A stretch of DNA of 64,000 bases from Snodgrassella alvi (lineage in GTDB: Bacteria; Pseudomonadota; Gammaproteobacteria; Burkholderiales; Neisseriaceae), in assembly GCF_040741455.2 (NCBI RefSeq), contig NZ_CP160328.2, forward strand, positions 496,001 to 560,000, written 5' to 3'. The translations under genes and the position numbers were made by a program. This document shows, one piece after another, positions 19,458 to 29,688 of the stretch; the stretch's first letter is position 1, and each line of letters starts with the position of its first letter. The notes below the pieces were generated by a model that made no database searches, was not told where the DNA came from, and was given only the letters and a program-made list of their open reading frames with translations.

Positions 19458-20855
19458 GTGAAAATCCTTATTTTAGGCTGTGGACAAGTAGGTTCGACCA
19501 TTGCCAGCAATCTGGCCAGAATGCCCAATAATGATGTCACTATTATTGACGTCAATGAAACTGCTTTACAGAAAATCAATCAGCGACTAGACGTACAAAC
19601 CATTGTCGGCAACGGCGCGTGGCCGTCTGTCTTGTCTACAGCCGGTGCTCAGGATGCTGACATGATTCTGGCTCTGACCCAAAATGATGAAACCAATATG
19701 GCTGCCTGCCGAATTGCTTATGCGCTTTTCAATACGCCAAATCGTATTGCCAGAGTACGCTACAGTGATTTCGTTGAATTTGAAACAGGCAACAATCAAT
19801 ACAAAACCAGTTTAGACTTATTTAACATCACCGAAGCCATTAGCCCTGAACAACTTGTAACCGAACAGATAGTTAATTTGCTACTGCATTCTAGTGCCTT
19901 ACAAATCCTGCGATTTGCCAACGACAAAATCCGTTTACTTGTCATCCGCGCTCAAAATGGTGGTATGCTGATTAATCAACCTATTAGTGCACTGAAACAG
20001 CATTTGGAAGAAGGCGTGGATTGCCAAATTTGCGCTATCTACCGCAATAACAGATTGCTGGTTCCCACTGGCAGCACTATCCTGCAGGAAGGTGATGAAG
20101 TTTTTGTTTTAACGCCAACTGCTTATTTGGAAAACATTATGCGCGAACTACGCCCAGTTACCAAGCGGACACGTCGCATTATGATTGCCGGTGGTGGCAA
20201 TATTGGCTACCGCGTGGCTAAACAGCTGGAAGCTAGATTAGATATTAAAATTATCGAACGCAAACAAAATCGTGCAGAATGGCTTGCTGAAAACCTCAAC
20301 AATTCGCTGGTTCTGGTAGGAAATGCTTCGGATGAAAGCCTACTGGAAAACGAATATATTGATGAAATCGATGTATTTTGTGCACTGACCAACGATGATG
20401 AAAATAATATCATGTCGGCCATGTTGGCAAAAAACCTCGGTGCCAAACGCGTGATGGCCATTATCAATCGTTCCAGTTACGTGGATTTATTGCAGGGCAG
20501 TGCTATCGATATTGTAATTTCACCGCATCTGATTACTATTGGTTCTATTCTGACTCATGTACATTTGGGCGATATCATGGCAGTGTATCCATTACGCCGC
20601 GGTTCGGCAGAAGCCATTGAAGTTGTATTGCACGGTGACCGCCATACTTCTAAACTTATCGGCCGCACCATGTTCCAATTACGTTTGCCCGCGGGGTGTT
20701 ATTTTGGCGCGGTAGTACGTAACGAAAATATCACTATGTACCATCAGGATACAGTACTAGAAGATGGAGACCATGTAATCTTTTTCGTGGCTCGACGCAA
20801 AGCGGTGCAGGATCTAGAAAAATTGATTCAGGTTAAACTGGGCTTTTTTGCATAG
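19458..20855 (+). CDS. trkA: Trk potassium uptake protein TrkA (NAD-binding regulatory subunit)
   Basis: TrkA is the cytoplasmic nucleotide-binding regulator of the TrkH potassium channel. The 465-residue protein has two RCK modules. The first opens with KILILGCGQVGSTIASNL at residue 2, and the second with IMIAGGGNIGYRVAKQL at about 239; each is followed by a TrkA-C domain. I chose the GTG at 19458 because the conserved protein starts there. The ORF extends to 19323, but that part has no similarity and no good ribosome-binding site. trkH follows with the ATG 10 bp after the stop, so both are one operon. Confidence 0.92.
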   Translation: MKILILGCGQVGSTIASNLARMPNNDVTIIDVNETALQKINQRLDVQTIVGNGAWPSVLSTAGAQDADMILALTQNDETNMAACRIAYALFNTPNRIARVRYSDFVEFETGNNQYKTSLDLFNITEAISPEQLVTEQIVNLLLHSSALQILRFANDKIRLLVIRAQNGGMLINQPISALKQHLEEGVDCQICAIYRNNRLLVPTGSTILQEGDEVFVLTPTAYLENIMRELRPVTKRTRRIMIAGGGNIGYRVAKQLEARLDIKIIERKQNRAEWLAENLNNSLVLVGNASDESLLENEYIDEIDVFCALTNDDENNIMSAMLAKNLGAKRVMAIINRSSYVDLLQGSAIDIVISPHLITIGSILTHVHLGDIMAVYPLRRGSAEAIEVVLHGDRHTSKLIGRTMFQLRLPAGCYFGAVVRNENITMYHQDTVLEDGDHVIFFVARRKAVQDLEKLIQVKLGFFA

Positions 20856-20865
20856 GCAGCATGTT

Positions 20866-22371
20866 ATGAGCCATTTCAGCAACCGCTTTACTGTGCATCA
20901 TAAGGCATCAGGTTTCGTCAACAAAATTGCGCCCACCGCTCATATTGTGGCCAAAACCGGTTTTTTATTCTCATTATTGCTACTGGCACCGACGGTAGTC
21001 TCATTACTGTACATGGATCATGTGTTTTCAGCATTTGCAGTTACGGCTGCTATTAGCATGAGTGTGTGTGCGCTGACTTGGCTGCTGACGATGCGCTATA
21101 ACCGTGAGCTGCGACCGCGTGATGGCTATACATTGGTCTTCATGCTGTGGATTGGCTTTGCCCTGATTGCCTGCCTACCCTTTTATATCTACTTGCCCGG
21201 ACTGGGTTTTACTAATGCCTATTTTGAAGCCATTTCCGGTCTCACCACCACAGGTGCCACCATCATCACCAGTCTGGATACACTTGCCCCGTCACTAAAT
21301 TTCTGGCGTCATATGCTCAACTGGCTGGGCGGCATGGGGATTATTGTGCTGGCCGTAGCCGTCATGCCGATGCTAGGCGTAGGCGGAACTCAATTATTTA
21401 AAGCAGAAATACCGGGTGTAAACAAAGACAGCAAAATGGCACCACGTATTTCAGAAACGGCCAAACGCTTATGGAGCGTTTATGTATTATTTACCTTTGT
21501 TACATTGCTGGCCTTACGTCTGGCCGGCATGAGCTGGTTTGATGCGGTTTGTCACGCCATGTCAGCTTTTTCCCTTGGTGGTTTCTCTACACACGACAAC
21601 AGCATTTCCTATTTTAATTCTGTACCGATTGAAATTATTCTTAGCATTGCTACCATACTAGGTGCTATTAATTTCACTAATCATTTTAATGCGCTACAAA
21701 AAAAATCATTACGTTATTACTGGCGTGATGAAGAAGTCCGTGTACTATTATTTGTTTTGTTGTTCAGCATCATTGGCATCAGCTTGTATTTGTGGTGGCA
21801 CAGTTTTTATTCGCTAGGTGAAGCATTTCGATACACGGCTTTCAATTTAATATCTATCGGGCTGGCAAATGGCTATTCCGATACTGATTTTGCCAAATGG
21901 CCATTAATCGCCTCCTTATGGATGTTTTTTCTGGCCAACATACTTTCTAACGGCGGATCAGCCGGCGGTGGTATTAAAACAGTGCGTGCGCTTGTACTCT
22001 TTAAATTCAGTTTGCGCGAAATGTTGCTGATGCTGCATCCCAATGCGGTAAGTATGGTTAAAATTAACGGCAGCCATATTCCCGACCGGCGGGCTTTAAC
22101 AGTGATGGCCTTTGTGTTTGTGTACGTAATCACCATTATATTATTCAGCTTTGCCTTGATGATGAGTGGAATGGATTTTCTGTCTGCCCTGACAGCCGCA
22201 ATCAGCTGTATCACCAATGCTGGCCCTGGGCTGGGTACTGTGGGTCCAGCCAATAACTTTGCTTTTCTTTCAGACCTTCAGAAGTGGTTATGCATCATCA
22301 TCATGCTGCTCGGACGTCTGGAAATATTTACCGTCTTTATCTTGTTTACCCCTGCTTACTGGAAAAAATAA
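20866..22371 (+). CDS. trkH: Trk potassium uptake channel TrkH
   Basis: TrkH is the membrane channel that takes up K+ together with TrkA. The 501-residue protein is highly hydrophobic with the four-fold pore repeat of the superfamily. Selectivity-filter-like segments are visible as SGLTTTGATIITS (about residue 127), MSAFSLGGFSTHD (about 240), SNGGSAGGGIKT (about 364) and ITNAGPGLGTVGP (about 450). The ATG at 20866 is preferred; a TTG at 20848 would overlap trkA by 8 bp. Immediately downstream, the next gene starts 32 bp after the stop and may be in the same transcript. Confidence 0.93.
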   Translation: MSHFSNRFTVHHKASGFVNKIAPTAHIVAKTGFLFSLLLLAPTVVSLLYMDHVFSAFAVTAAISMSVCALTWLLTMRYNRELRPRDGYTLVFMLWIGFALIACLPFYIYLPGLGFTNAYFEAISGLTTTGATIITSLDTLAPSLNFWRHMLNWLGGMGIIVLAVAVMPMLGVGGTQLFKAEIPGVNKDSKMAPRISETAKRLWSVYVLFTFVTLLALRLAGMSWFDAVCHAMSAFSLGGFSTHDNSISYFNSVPIEIILSIATILGAINFTNHFNALQKKSLRYYWRDEEVRVLLFVLLFSIIGISLYLWWHSFYSLGEAFRYTAFNLISIGLANGYSDTDFAKWPLIASLWMFFLANILSNGGSAGGGIKTVRALVLFKFSLREMLLMLHPNAVSMVKINGSHIPDRRALTVMAFVFVYVITIILFSFALMMSGMDFLSALTAAISCITNAGPGLGTVGPANNFAFLSDLQKWLCIIIMLLGRLEIFTVFILFTPAYWKK

Positions 22372-22403
22372 AATACAACTTGAGAAAATTTGAAGGAAAA
22401 AAA

Positions 22404-24287
22404 TTGATTAAACACTTAAAGATGCTAAAAGCAAAACTGACTAACCAACAGCATCTCATTTCCGGCACTTTGCTGCTCCTTACCGCATGCAGCAACCAGC
22501 ACGAAGTCGCGCTCCAGCCCATCAACAAAAACAGTGGTCAAGCCATCCTGCCGGGTACGCAAGCCACTGAAGCACCGGACAAAGTCATCAGCAGTTTTCA
22601 GCAATATCAAAATGCTCTTAAAGCAGCCAAAAATGGCGATGATATTTTACCGGCTCAGTTTCTGGCTCATCAGCCAGACAGCGCCATGAGCAATAGCATA
22701 CGCAATAGTTGGTTACAGCAGTTAGGTAAACGTGGCAACTGGACAGTATTCCGCCAGCAATATGATTTTCTGGATAAAAATTTCCGCGATATGGAAACAC
22801 GGTGCTATGCCGCACAAGCAGGCATAGATAATGACAATGAGTTATTAGCCAGTTTGAGCATGGAATCTGGCAATCTGCCATTAGGATGCAATCGCTGGCT
22901 TGAACAGGCTGCTGCACGCCAACAAATTAGTGCCCAAAATGGGTGGCGACGTGTACGCAACCTGTTGGCACTGAATCAAATTACTAATGCACGTAATTTA
23001 GCTCAAGCTTTAGGCAGTCCCTTACCAGATCCGTTGGGCAGCAGCACCGGTGGAAGTCAGGGCGCACAAGAAGCTTTACTGTATCAAGTTATCAATAAGG
23101 ATAATCGTAACAAAGACAGTGCCGCTAGCACCCTAGAGCAACTATCAGCCAGTCTCACCAAAGAACAAATTGGCTTCGGCTGGGCGCAATTGGGCTTGGC
23201 TCAAGCAAATAGTCTCAATTCTGCTAAAGCTCTGAATTATTTTGACCGAGCCACCCCATCACAGATGAATAACGAAATGTGGGAATGGTATGCTCGCTCA
23301 GCACTGCGTCTGCAGCGCTGGCAAAAACTTAATAGCATCATCCTCAGCATGCCAACAGCGCTACAGCAGCAAGTTACATGGCAATATTGGCTGGCTCGCA
23401 GTTACCGCTCATTGGGGCAAAATAGTCAGGCGAACGCCATATTCCAAAAAACAGCTCAACGCGGACATAATTTTTATGCGTTGCTAGCTAAAGAAGCTTT
23501 GGGCAGCAAAGCCAACACCAGTAGCACTGTGGGCAAAAGCAGCCAGCAAGTTCAGAACAGAATAGCAGCTGACGGTAATATCCACCGTGCGCTTACATTA
23601 TTTAAAACCGCACAAGCAGAAAATAACTGGCCAATGCGCCGACTGGCTCAGCAAGAATGGCGTTATGCTACACGTAACTTCAACGACGACACCCAAATCG
23701 CAGCTGCCACCCTTGCAGAAAACAATGGTTTTTATGAAATGGGAATTTACAGTGCAGATAAAGCGGATAACCTCCTCAACTACGAATTGCGTTATCCCGC
23801 GCCATTTAAAGAGCTGGCCGTACCATTTGCTCAAGAAGCCGGTATAGACCCTGCGTGGGTATATGGCTTAATCCGTCAGGAAAGCCGCTTTATGATCGGC
23901 GCCCGCTCCAACGTTGGTGCAACTGGCCTGATGCAAGTGATGCCGGCTACAGCCCGTGACATTGCCAGCCGGCTAGGTATGGATAGTAATGAGCTGTATA
24001 CCATGCGCGGCAATATCCGTATGGGAACTTGGTATATGGGCAATGTACGCAAACAGTTTGGCGATGAAGTGCTCACCACCACCGGCTACAATGCCGGACC
24101 TAGCCGCGCTCGCCGATGGCAGGCAAATACACCTCTGGAAGGGGCCATTTATGCCGAAACTATTCCATTTGACGAAACCCGTACCTACGTCAAAAATGTT
24201 ATGGCCAATACCACTTATTATGCCAACCTTTTTGGCGAACCGCGTACCACGCTGACAGAACGTATGGGTACCGTACCGGCACGGTAA
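22404..24287 (+). CDS. Soluble lytic murein transglycosylase (lipoprotein)
   Basis: This enzyme cleaves peptidoglycan glycan strands to 1,6-anhydro products in the periplasm. The 627-residue protein has a hydrophobic signal region ending in the lipobox LLTACS (about residue 28). A long superhelical domain with repeated helices follows, and then a C-terminal SLT domain with catalytic Glu in GLIRQESRFMIGARS near residue 492, GLMQVMPATA and GYNAGPSRARRW. The start is TTG at 22404, with AAGGA 6 bp upstream; ATG 22422 is the alternative. The longer ORF from 22284 overlaps trkH and is rejected. Similar to Neisseria LtgA/Slt70. Confidence 0.9.
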   Translation: MIKHLKMLKAKLTNQQHLISGTLLLLTACSNQHEVALQPINKNSGQAILPGTQATEAPDKVISSFQQYQNALKAAKNGDDILPAQFLAHQPDSAMSNSIRNSWLQQLGKRGNWTVFRQQYDFLDKNFRDMETRCYAAQAGIDNDNELLASLSMESGNLPLGCNRWLEQAAARQQISAQNGWRRVRNLLALNQITNARNLAQALGSPLPDPLGSSTGGSQGAQEALLYQVINKDNRNKDSAASTLEQLSASLTKEQIGFGWAQLGLAQANSLNSAKALNYFDRATPSQMNNEMWEWYARSALRLQRWQKLNSIILSMPTALQQQVTWQYWLARSYRSLGQNSQANAIFQKTAQRGHNFYALLAKEALGSKANTSSTVGKSSQQVQNRIAADGNIHRALTLFKTAQAENNWPMRRLAQQEWRYATRNFNDDTQIAAATLAENNGFYEMGIYSADKADNLLNYELRYPAPFKELAVPFAQEAGIDPAWVYGLIRQESRFMIGARSNVGATGLMQVMPATARDIASRLGMDSNELYTMRGNIRMGTWYMGNVRKQFGDEVLTTTGYNAGPSRARRWQANTPLEGAIYAETIPFDETRTYVKNVMANTTYYANLFGEPRTTLTERMGTVPAR

Positions 24288-24396
24288 CCTGCTGGCACTT
24301 ACCAGCCTTGCCAGCCTTAACCCGTACTTACTTTCCGCTACCTACAGATAATGCATAATTATCGTGTAAATTACTCAACCCTTGGGAAAGCAAATT

Positions 24397-24939
24397 ATGT
24401 TGTTAGACCGCAAACGCTCCGCCGTATTAATGATTGATTTACAGACACGCTTGCTGCCAGCCATCAGCAACACCGATGAACTACTAAACAGCAATGTATG
24501 GCTGGCCGAATTGGCAAATGATATGGCCATTCCAACCATCATAAGCGAACACTGTGTCGATAAAATTGGCTCTACCCGTGAAGAAATCATTACCGCTGCG
24601 CCGCAGGCTAAAATTGTACAAAAACAAAGCTTTTCCGTATATTCTGCTGGTGTACTTACAGCTGATAATCTGCAAAATGCAAGCCAGATTGTCATATCCG
24701 GTATAGAAGCACATATCTGTGTATTACAAACAGCTCTGGACCTACATTCGCAAGGATATGAAGTATTTGTTGTAGCCGATGCCGTAGGTTCTCGCCGTCA
24801 ACGTGATCTGGAGCTGGGTCTGTCTCGCATGCAGTCTAGTGGATGCAATATAGTTAGCCGAGAAATGATAGCATTTGAATGGCTAGGTTCAGCCAATAAT
24901 CCACAATTTCGAGAAATTCACAAAAAATTCATTCGTTAA
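24397..24939 (+). CDS. Isochorismatase-family hydrolase
   Basis: The 180-residue protein has the cysteine-hydrolase fold of the isochorismatase superfamily. The probable catalytic triad is Asp in LMIDLQTRLLP (about residue 14), Lys in IVQKQSFSVY (about 79) and Cys in SGIEAHICVLQTALDL (about 108). Substrates in this family vary widely (isochorismate, nicotinamide, hydantoin-derived amides) and nothing here decides among them. The ATG at 24397 follows GGGAAAG; a TTG at 24382 gives five more residues. It ends in a clear terminator. Confidence 0.85.
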   Translation: MLLDRKRSAVLMIDLQTRLLPAISNTDELLNSNVWLAELANDMAIPTIISEHCVDKIGSTREEIITAAPQAKIVQKQSFSVYSAGVLTADNLQNASQIVISGIEAHICVLQTALDLHSQGYEVFVVADAVGSRRQRDLELGLSRMQSSGCNIVSREMIAFEWLGSANNPQFREIHKKFIR

Positions 24940-24963
24940 TTTAGTGTGAGTCCTCACATTACC

Positions 24964-25001
24964 ACTGCACCCTTAATAAAAAATGGGTGCAGTTTTATTT
25001 T
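24964..25001 (+). terminator. Terminator after the isochorismatase-type gene
   Basis: ACTGCACCC (24964-24972) pairs with GGGTGCAGT (24985-24993) followed by TTTATTTTC. Confidence 0.8.
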
Positions 25002-25022
25002 CATCCTCAGCACAATATTACA

Positions 25023-25061
25023 AAATAAAAAGCTGAATCCGTATCACTCCTGATTCAGCTT
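25023..25061 (-). terminator. Terminator of the uspA-like gene
   Basis: On the minus strand AAGCTGAATC pairs with GATTCAGCTT over 12 nt and is followed by TTTATTTTG. Confidence 0.75.
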
Positions 25062-25107
25062 CATTTAAAGGATAAAATATTTTATTTCAATTTTATGTAA
25101 ACTAGCG

Positions 25108-25578
25108 TTAGCCTTCCCCATTAGTATCACTGCGGATAATTAAAAGCGGTAGATTAGTTTCACGCATCACTGTTTCAGCAAAACTACCCATAAGCAAATG
25201 CATTAGACCACTACGGCCATGTGTACCTAAAATAATTAGATCACTACTTTTTTCGTCAGCATAATCCACCAGCATCTGCGCCATTTCCTTTGCTCCTTTA
25301 TTGGCGATCAGCAAATGGCGGTGCACTCTGTCCTGCGGCAATTGTTTCAAAGCCTTATTTACCGCATCGTCCAGAACAGTATTCCCTTCAGACAATGCAG
25401 CCGCTTCGTAACTTTCATGCTGCAGAAACTCAGGTGCCAACGCCATATACTCAGTTGGATTGGCCACATTTACCACCGTTAATTCTGCTTCTTCACTTTT
25501 AGCCAGACCAATAGCATGCTCCAGAGCATTTTCTGAAGTATGGCTGCCATCCACCGCCACAAGTAAATGTTTGTACAT
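25108..25578 (-). CDS. Universal stress protein (UspA family)
   Basis: This 156-residue cytoplasmic protein starts with KHLLVAVDGSHTSENALEHA, the UspA N-terminal strand-helix with the conserved Asp. It contains the ATP-binding pattern G-x2-G-x9-GS in LGTHGRSGLMHLLMGSFAE (about residue 122), followed by the last strand LLIIRSD. Proteins of this family bind ATP and accumulate under starvation, oxidative or other stress; the specific role is unknown. AAGGAGAG is an excellent ribosome-binding site. Monocistronic, with its own terminator. Confidence 0.93.
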   Translation of the reverse strand: MYKHLLVAVDGSHTSENALEHAIGLAKSEEAELTVVNVANPTEYMALAPEFLQHESYEAAALSEGNTVLDDAVNKALKQLPQDRVHRHLLIANKGAKEMAQMLVDYADEKSSDLIILGTHGRSGLMHLLMGSFAETVMRETNLPLLIIRSDTNGEG

Positions 25579-25680
25579 GAAACTCTCCTTATCGTTTTAG
25601 CAATTCGAATCATCAGGCAGATACAGTATAATACCACTACCTGCTAAAAACGGCTTTTCGGATTTTACTACGTGTCGCAG

Positions 25681-26457
25681 ATGTTCCATTCCTCAGTAAA
25701 TTATCAGCGCCGCTTCGGTGGTATTGCACGATTATACGGAGAAGACTCCTTACAACGATTCGCCTCTGCACATATATGCATTGTTGGTCTCGGTGGCGTT
25801 GGCTCATGGGCTGCAGAAGCATTGGCACGCAGTGGTATCGGCTCTCTTACACTGATCGATTTGGACAACGTAGCCGAATCCAACATCAACCGACAGCTGC
25901 CGGCTTTAATCAGCCTGATTGGCAAGCCAAAAGTAGAAGCACTGGCCGAACGCATTGCCGACATTAATCCCGATTGTCAGGTTAACTGCATTGAAGATTT
26001 CGTCGATGTTGACAATATTAGCCAGATATTCAAACAGCCCTTTGATTTTGTTATCGATGCCATTGATCAGGTGCGTGTCAAAGCAGCCATGGCTACTTAC
26101 TTTATCGCACAGCACCAACCATTTATTGTTTCCGGCGGCGCCGGCGGACAGAAAAATGCTGCCCTAATTCAAAGTGCCGATTTAAGCCGTGTAACTAATG
26201 ACCGCATGCTGGCCAGTATGCGTTATACCTTGCGCAAACGGCATGGTTTCAGTCGCCAGCCAGCAGACAAGATGCACATATCCTGCATTTATTCGAGCGA
26301 AAATATTACTCCGCCACAAGCAGGTAGCTGCCAGACAGAATCAAGCGCTCCACAGGGTCTTTCCTGCGCTGGATATGGTGCTTCCATGGTGGTCACTGCC
26401 AGTTTTGGACTGCGTTGTGCACAGGCGTGTCTTGATCATCTATGCAGACATACCTGA
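25681..26457 (+). CDS. tcdA: tRNA threonylcarbamoyladenosine dehydratase
   Basis: TcdA (CsdL/YgdL) is an E1-like enzyme that uses ATP to cyclise t6A37 of ANN-decoding tRNAs to ct6A. The 258-residue protein starts with the family hallmark RRFGGIARLYG. It has the adenylation-site GLGGVGSWAAEALARSG at about residue 39, DLDNVAESNINRQ and DAIDQVRVKAAM. The catalytic-region Cys is in KMHISCIYSSE. The gene could also start at GTG 25672, three codons earlier; no ribosome-binding site decides. The stop lies 8 bp before the scpA start, so they are co-transcribed. Confidence 0.92.
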   Translation: MFHSSVNYQRRFGGIARLYGEDSLQRFASAHICIVGLGGVGSWAAEALARSGIGSLTLIDLDNVAESNINRQLPALISLIGKPKVEALAERIADINPDCQVNCIEDFVDVDNISQIFKQPFDFVIDAIDQVRVKAAMATYFIAQHQPFIVSGGAGGQKNAALIQSADLSRVTNDRMLASMRYTLRKRHGFSRQPADKMHISCIYSSENITPPQAGSCQTESSAPQGLSCAGYGASMVVTASFGLRCAQACLDHLCRHT

Positions 26458-26465
26458 GCTCAAGC

Positions 26466-27272
26466 ATGAATACCGTTAACCCAGCAGAACACACTGTTGC
26501 CATTTTATTCGGACAAGCTGTCACTGAAATTCCTCAGGATTTGTTTATCCCACCCGATGCATTGCAAGTAGTTTTGCAAAGCTTCGAGGGACCGCTGGAT
26601 TTATTGTTATATTTGATCCGAAAACAAAATATCGACGTTCTCGATATTCCAATGCTCACCATAACCGAACAGTATCTCTCATACATTCAGCAGATGGAGC
26701 AGCATGAGCTGGATTTAACGGCTGAATATCTGCTAATGGCAGCGGTACTGATTGAAATCAAAACTCGCCTGCTCCTTCCTGCTCCACCGGCCGCGGAAGA
26801 AGAAATTACTGACCCGCGCGCAGAACTGGTTCGCCGCCTGCTTGCCTATGAACAGATGAAACTGGCCGCAGCCGGACTCGATGCCTTACCTCGTGCTGGA
26901 CGAGATTTCGGCTGGGCATGGCTACCAGTAGAACTCATTGCCGTCACTCAGCCACCTCAGGTACAGGTGGCTGATTTAACCCGCGCATGGTTAGCGATTC
27001 TGGCGCGTTCACAGCACAATCGCAGCCATAATGTAATTAAAGAAACCCTGTCAGTACGTGCCCAGATGAGCAAGGTTTTGCGACACCTGCAAACTCGGCA
27101 GCAATGTTATTTCACCGAACTTTTCTGCCGTAATGATAGTTTGGCTTTGGTCGTTACCACATTCATTGCACTGCTGGAGCTCGCAAAAGAAGGTTTGGTG
27201 TACATTACTCAGCAACAAACAGATGATCCGATATCAATTAGAGCTGTCAGTAATGAATCTACTGACAATTAA
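26466..27272 (+). CDS. scpA: Segregation and condensation protein A
   Basis: ScpA is the kleisin subunit that joins SMC and ScpB into the chromosome-condensing complex. The 268-residue protein has the kleisin N-terminus SFEGPLDLLLYLIRKQNIDVLDIPM at about residue 38 and TAEYLLMAAVLIEIKTRLLLP, followed by an acidic linker and a winged-helix C-terminal part (VVTTFIALLELAKEGLV). The ATG at 26466 or 26442 may be used; the latter overlaps tcdA by 16 bp. The downstream partner scpB is not in this window. Confidence 0.92.
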   Translation: MNTVNPAEHTVAILFGQAVTEIPQDLFIPPDALQVVLQSFEGPLDLLLYLIRKQNIDVLDIPMLTITEQYLSYIQQMEQHELDLTAEYLLMAAVLIEIKTRLLLPAPPAAEEEITDPRAELVRRLLAYEQMKLAAAGLDALPRAGRDFGWAWLPVELIAVTQPPQVQVADLTRAWLAILARSQHNRSHNVIKETLSVRAQMSKVLRHLQTRQQCYFTELFCRNDSLALVVTTFIALLELAKEGLVYITQQQTDDPISIRAVSNESTDN

Positions 27273-27355
27273 GCGCCACATCAGAGACCAGTCACATAGT
27301 GACAAGTTTATTGAAAAACCCTAATATAAATAAATTTATATATCTGGATAAAGTC

Positions 27356-28267
27356 ATGGCTGTCAACCCTACTATATTTAATACCGCTTTTAATACTTGT
27401 CTGGATTTACCTCATTGCCGTTGGCTAAAAATTTATGGTGAATGCACATCCGATGAACCTGTCATCTCTGTTGACTGGAGAGATGAACTGCTGGAAAACA
27501 AAGAAAGTGGCAATATCCATGGTGGTGTTATTACGACGCTAGTAGATATGGCTTCAGCCTGTACTCTTGCCTCCCAGTTCGAACGGTTTGAATCTATAGC
27601 AACACTAGATATGCGAATCGATTACCTGAAACAACCTGTACCCGGACAAGCTATTCACGCACGTGCACATTGTTACAAAACCGAAGGACAGATCGCCTAT
27701 ATACGTAGCCATTGCTATCAAGAAGATGAAACCCAACCCTTTGCGCTGGGCATGGCTACCTTTGTTCACAAACTAATATCCCTTTCAGAGCTACAGGTAA
27801 CAGTGAAACAGCTCAAAAATGAGCGATCCGAATTAAAAAGAGCCACAATTAATTATGACGCAGAATTAAAAAGAAAGGCCCATGAGTTGATGCCCTACAG
27901 CAAAGCCATCAATCTAAAAATCGGTACAGATACCGAAAATAGACGCATATATTGTCTACCTTTTTCTCAAGACCATATAGGTGATTTTATACAGATGGCA
28001 TTACATGGCGGCCTAATCGGTGGTTTTTTACAAAGCTGTATAAATTTACATCTGATGGAAGAGTTAAATCTTTCTTCACCAGCCCGAATTATTGACTATT
28101 CAACTGATTATTTACTGAGTGGCAGGCCAGAGGACAGTTATGCCCGATGTGAGATCATTCATGCAGGTAAGCGCATTTCACACGTCACCGCAACCATGTG
28201 GCAAAGCCGAATTGAAAAGCCTATAGCTTTTGCTCGGGCACAGATACAAATGCCTGTAGTTGAATAA
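27356..28267 (+). CDS. Tandem hotdog-fold thioesterase (PaaI-like)
   Basis: The 303-residue protein seems to carry two hotdog domains. The first (about residues 25-140) has NIHGGVITTLVDMASACTLA, the His-Gly-Gly active-site helix of PaaI-type acyl-CoA thioesterases, and LDMRIDYLKQPVPGQAI. The second (about 175-300) has MALHGGLIGGFLQSCINL and IDYSTDYLLSGRPEDSYA, a diverged copy of the same pattern. Thioesterases of this kind hydrolyse small or aromatic acyl-CoAs. The ATG at 27356 starts closest to the family region; the ORF opens at 27299. No neighbours reveal its substrate. Confidence 0.75.
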   Translation: MAVNPTIFNTAFNTCLDLPHCRWLKIYGECTSDEPVISVDWRDELLENKESGNIHGGVITTLVDMASACTLASQFERFESIATLDMRIDYLKQPVPGQAIHARAHCYKTEGQIAYIRSHCYQEDETQPFALGMATFVHKLISLSELQVTVKQLKNERSELKRATINYDAELKRKAHELMPYSKAINLKIGTDTENRRIYCLPFSQDHIGDFIQMALHGGLIGGFLQSCINLHLMEELNLSSPARIIDYSTDYLLSGRPEDSYARCEIIHAGKRISHVTATMWQSRIEKPIAFARAQIQMPVVE

Positions 28268-28349
28268 AAAAATCAATTGTTTGTCCATTTCAGAAATTTT
28301 GTTACACAATTTCTGTAACAGCAATATTTTAGTGAGTTGACCCAGCGTT

Positions 28350-29579
28350 ATGGCTATTGATACCAACCGCCCGCCGATTATCCAGTCTTTACTGGACACA
28401 GACCTGTATAAATTCACCATGCTTCAGGTAGTCCTGCACCAGTTTCCACAAGCTACTGGGGTTTATGAATTTCGCTGTCGCAATAACCATGAAACCGCTT
28501 ACCCGCTTGGGGATATTCTGGAAGAGCTTGACTGGGAATTAGATCGTCTATGCCAGATGAAATTCAACGAAGATGAATTACTATATCTGCGGAGCCTACG
28601 CTTCATCAAAAGCGATTTTGTCGACTACATGGAGCTGTTTCAGTTAAAACGTCGGTTTATCAGTACCAGTATCGATAACAACCATTATCTTAATATCCGC
28701 ATAGAAGGCCCGATCATACAGGCCATGTTTTTTGAGATATTTGTTTTGTCGATAGTCAATGAACTTTACTTCCGTCGTCTAGAAACTCCTGAAATAATTG
28801 CTGAAGGAAAACGTCGATTAAAAAATAAAGCTGAGCTGATACACCAATATGCTAATGAACAGCAACATTATGGCTCACCTTTTATCGTTTCCGATTTTGG
28901 TACTCGCCGGCGCTATCGTTATACATGGCAAAAACATGTGGTAAAAACCCTTCGCGAAGCCGCTCCCAACGTATTTCGCGGCACCAGCAATGTTCACATA
29001 GCCAAAGAATTTGGCCTAATACCTATTGGCACAATGGCACATGAATTCCTTCAGGCCTTTCAGGCGCTGGATGTACGTTTACGTGATTTCCAAAAAGCGG
29101 CTCTCGAAGCATGGGTACACGAATATCGCGGCGATTTAGGTATCGCTTTAACTGATGTAGTCGGCATGGATGCTTTCCTGCGCGATTTCGACCTATACTT
29201 TGCAAAGCTGTTTGATGGACTACGCCATGACAGCGGCGATCCGTATATCTGGGGTGAAAAAGCCTACAACCATTATCGGAAACTACGCATTGACACTCGT
29301 ACCAAAATGTTAACATTCAGTGATGGGCTCGACTTACAGCGGGCGTGGGATCTATACGTCCATTTTAACAAACGCTTTAAAACCAGCTTCGGTATCGGTA
29401 CTAACTTCACCTGTGACATGGGATTGACACCATTAAACATCGTATTAAAACTGGTAGAATGCAATGGCCAGTCTGTAGCCAAAATTTCTGATTCACCTGG
29501 CAAAACCATGTCTGATAACAGCACATTTCTGGCTTATTTGCGCCAAGTATTCGATATACCAGATATCAACAAATATTAA
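28350..29579 (+). CDS. pncB: Nicotinate phosphoribosyltransferase
   Basis: PncB joins nicotinate and PRPP to form nicotinate mononucleotide in the NAD salvage pathway. The 409-residue protein has the early [13 protein letters not shown] motif, [10 protein letters not shown]-type segment ([14 protein letters not shown], about residue 180) that carries the substrate Arg residues, [23 protein letters not shown] with the conserved His, and [13 protein letters not shown] near 290. The length matches E. coli PncB (400). Monocistronic as far as can be seen. Confidence 0.95.
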   Translation: MAIDTNRPPIIQSLLDTDLYKFTMLQVVLHQFPQATGVYEFRCRNNHETAYPLGDILEELDWELDRLCQMKFNEDELLYLRSLRFIKSDFVDYMELFQLKRRFISTSIDNNHYLNIRIEGPIIQAMFFEIFVLSIVNELYFRRLETPEIIAEGKRRLKNKAELIHQYANEQQHYGSPFIVSDFGTRRRYRYTWQKHVVKTLREAAPNVFRGTSNVHIAKEFGLIPIGTMAHEFLQAFQALDVRLRDFQKAALEAWVHEYRGDLGIALTDVVGMDAFLRDFDLYFAKLFDGLRHDSGDPYIWGEKAYNHYRKLRIDTRTKMLTFSDGLDLQRAWDLYVHFNKRFKTSFGIGTNFTCDMGLTPLNIVLKLVECNGQSVAKISDSPGKTMSDNSTFLAYLRQVFDIPDINKY

Positions 29580-29688
29580 ACAAAATAAAGCCAGTGTATT
29601 ATTTCTGATAGCAACTCAGAAAGAAGAGTTACTTTTTTACCGGCTTTAAATCATTTAAAAAAACACACCTATATAGGACACACCAAAA

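Noticed and set aside
22284-22403. N-terminal extension of the lytic transglycosylase starting inside trkH
   Set aside because: It precedes the signal peptide and lipobox, overlaps trkH by 88 bp, and has no ribosome-binding site; a TTG with AAGGA at 22404 or ATG at 22422 fits better.
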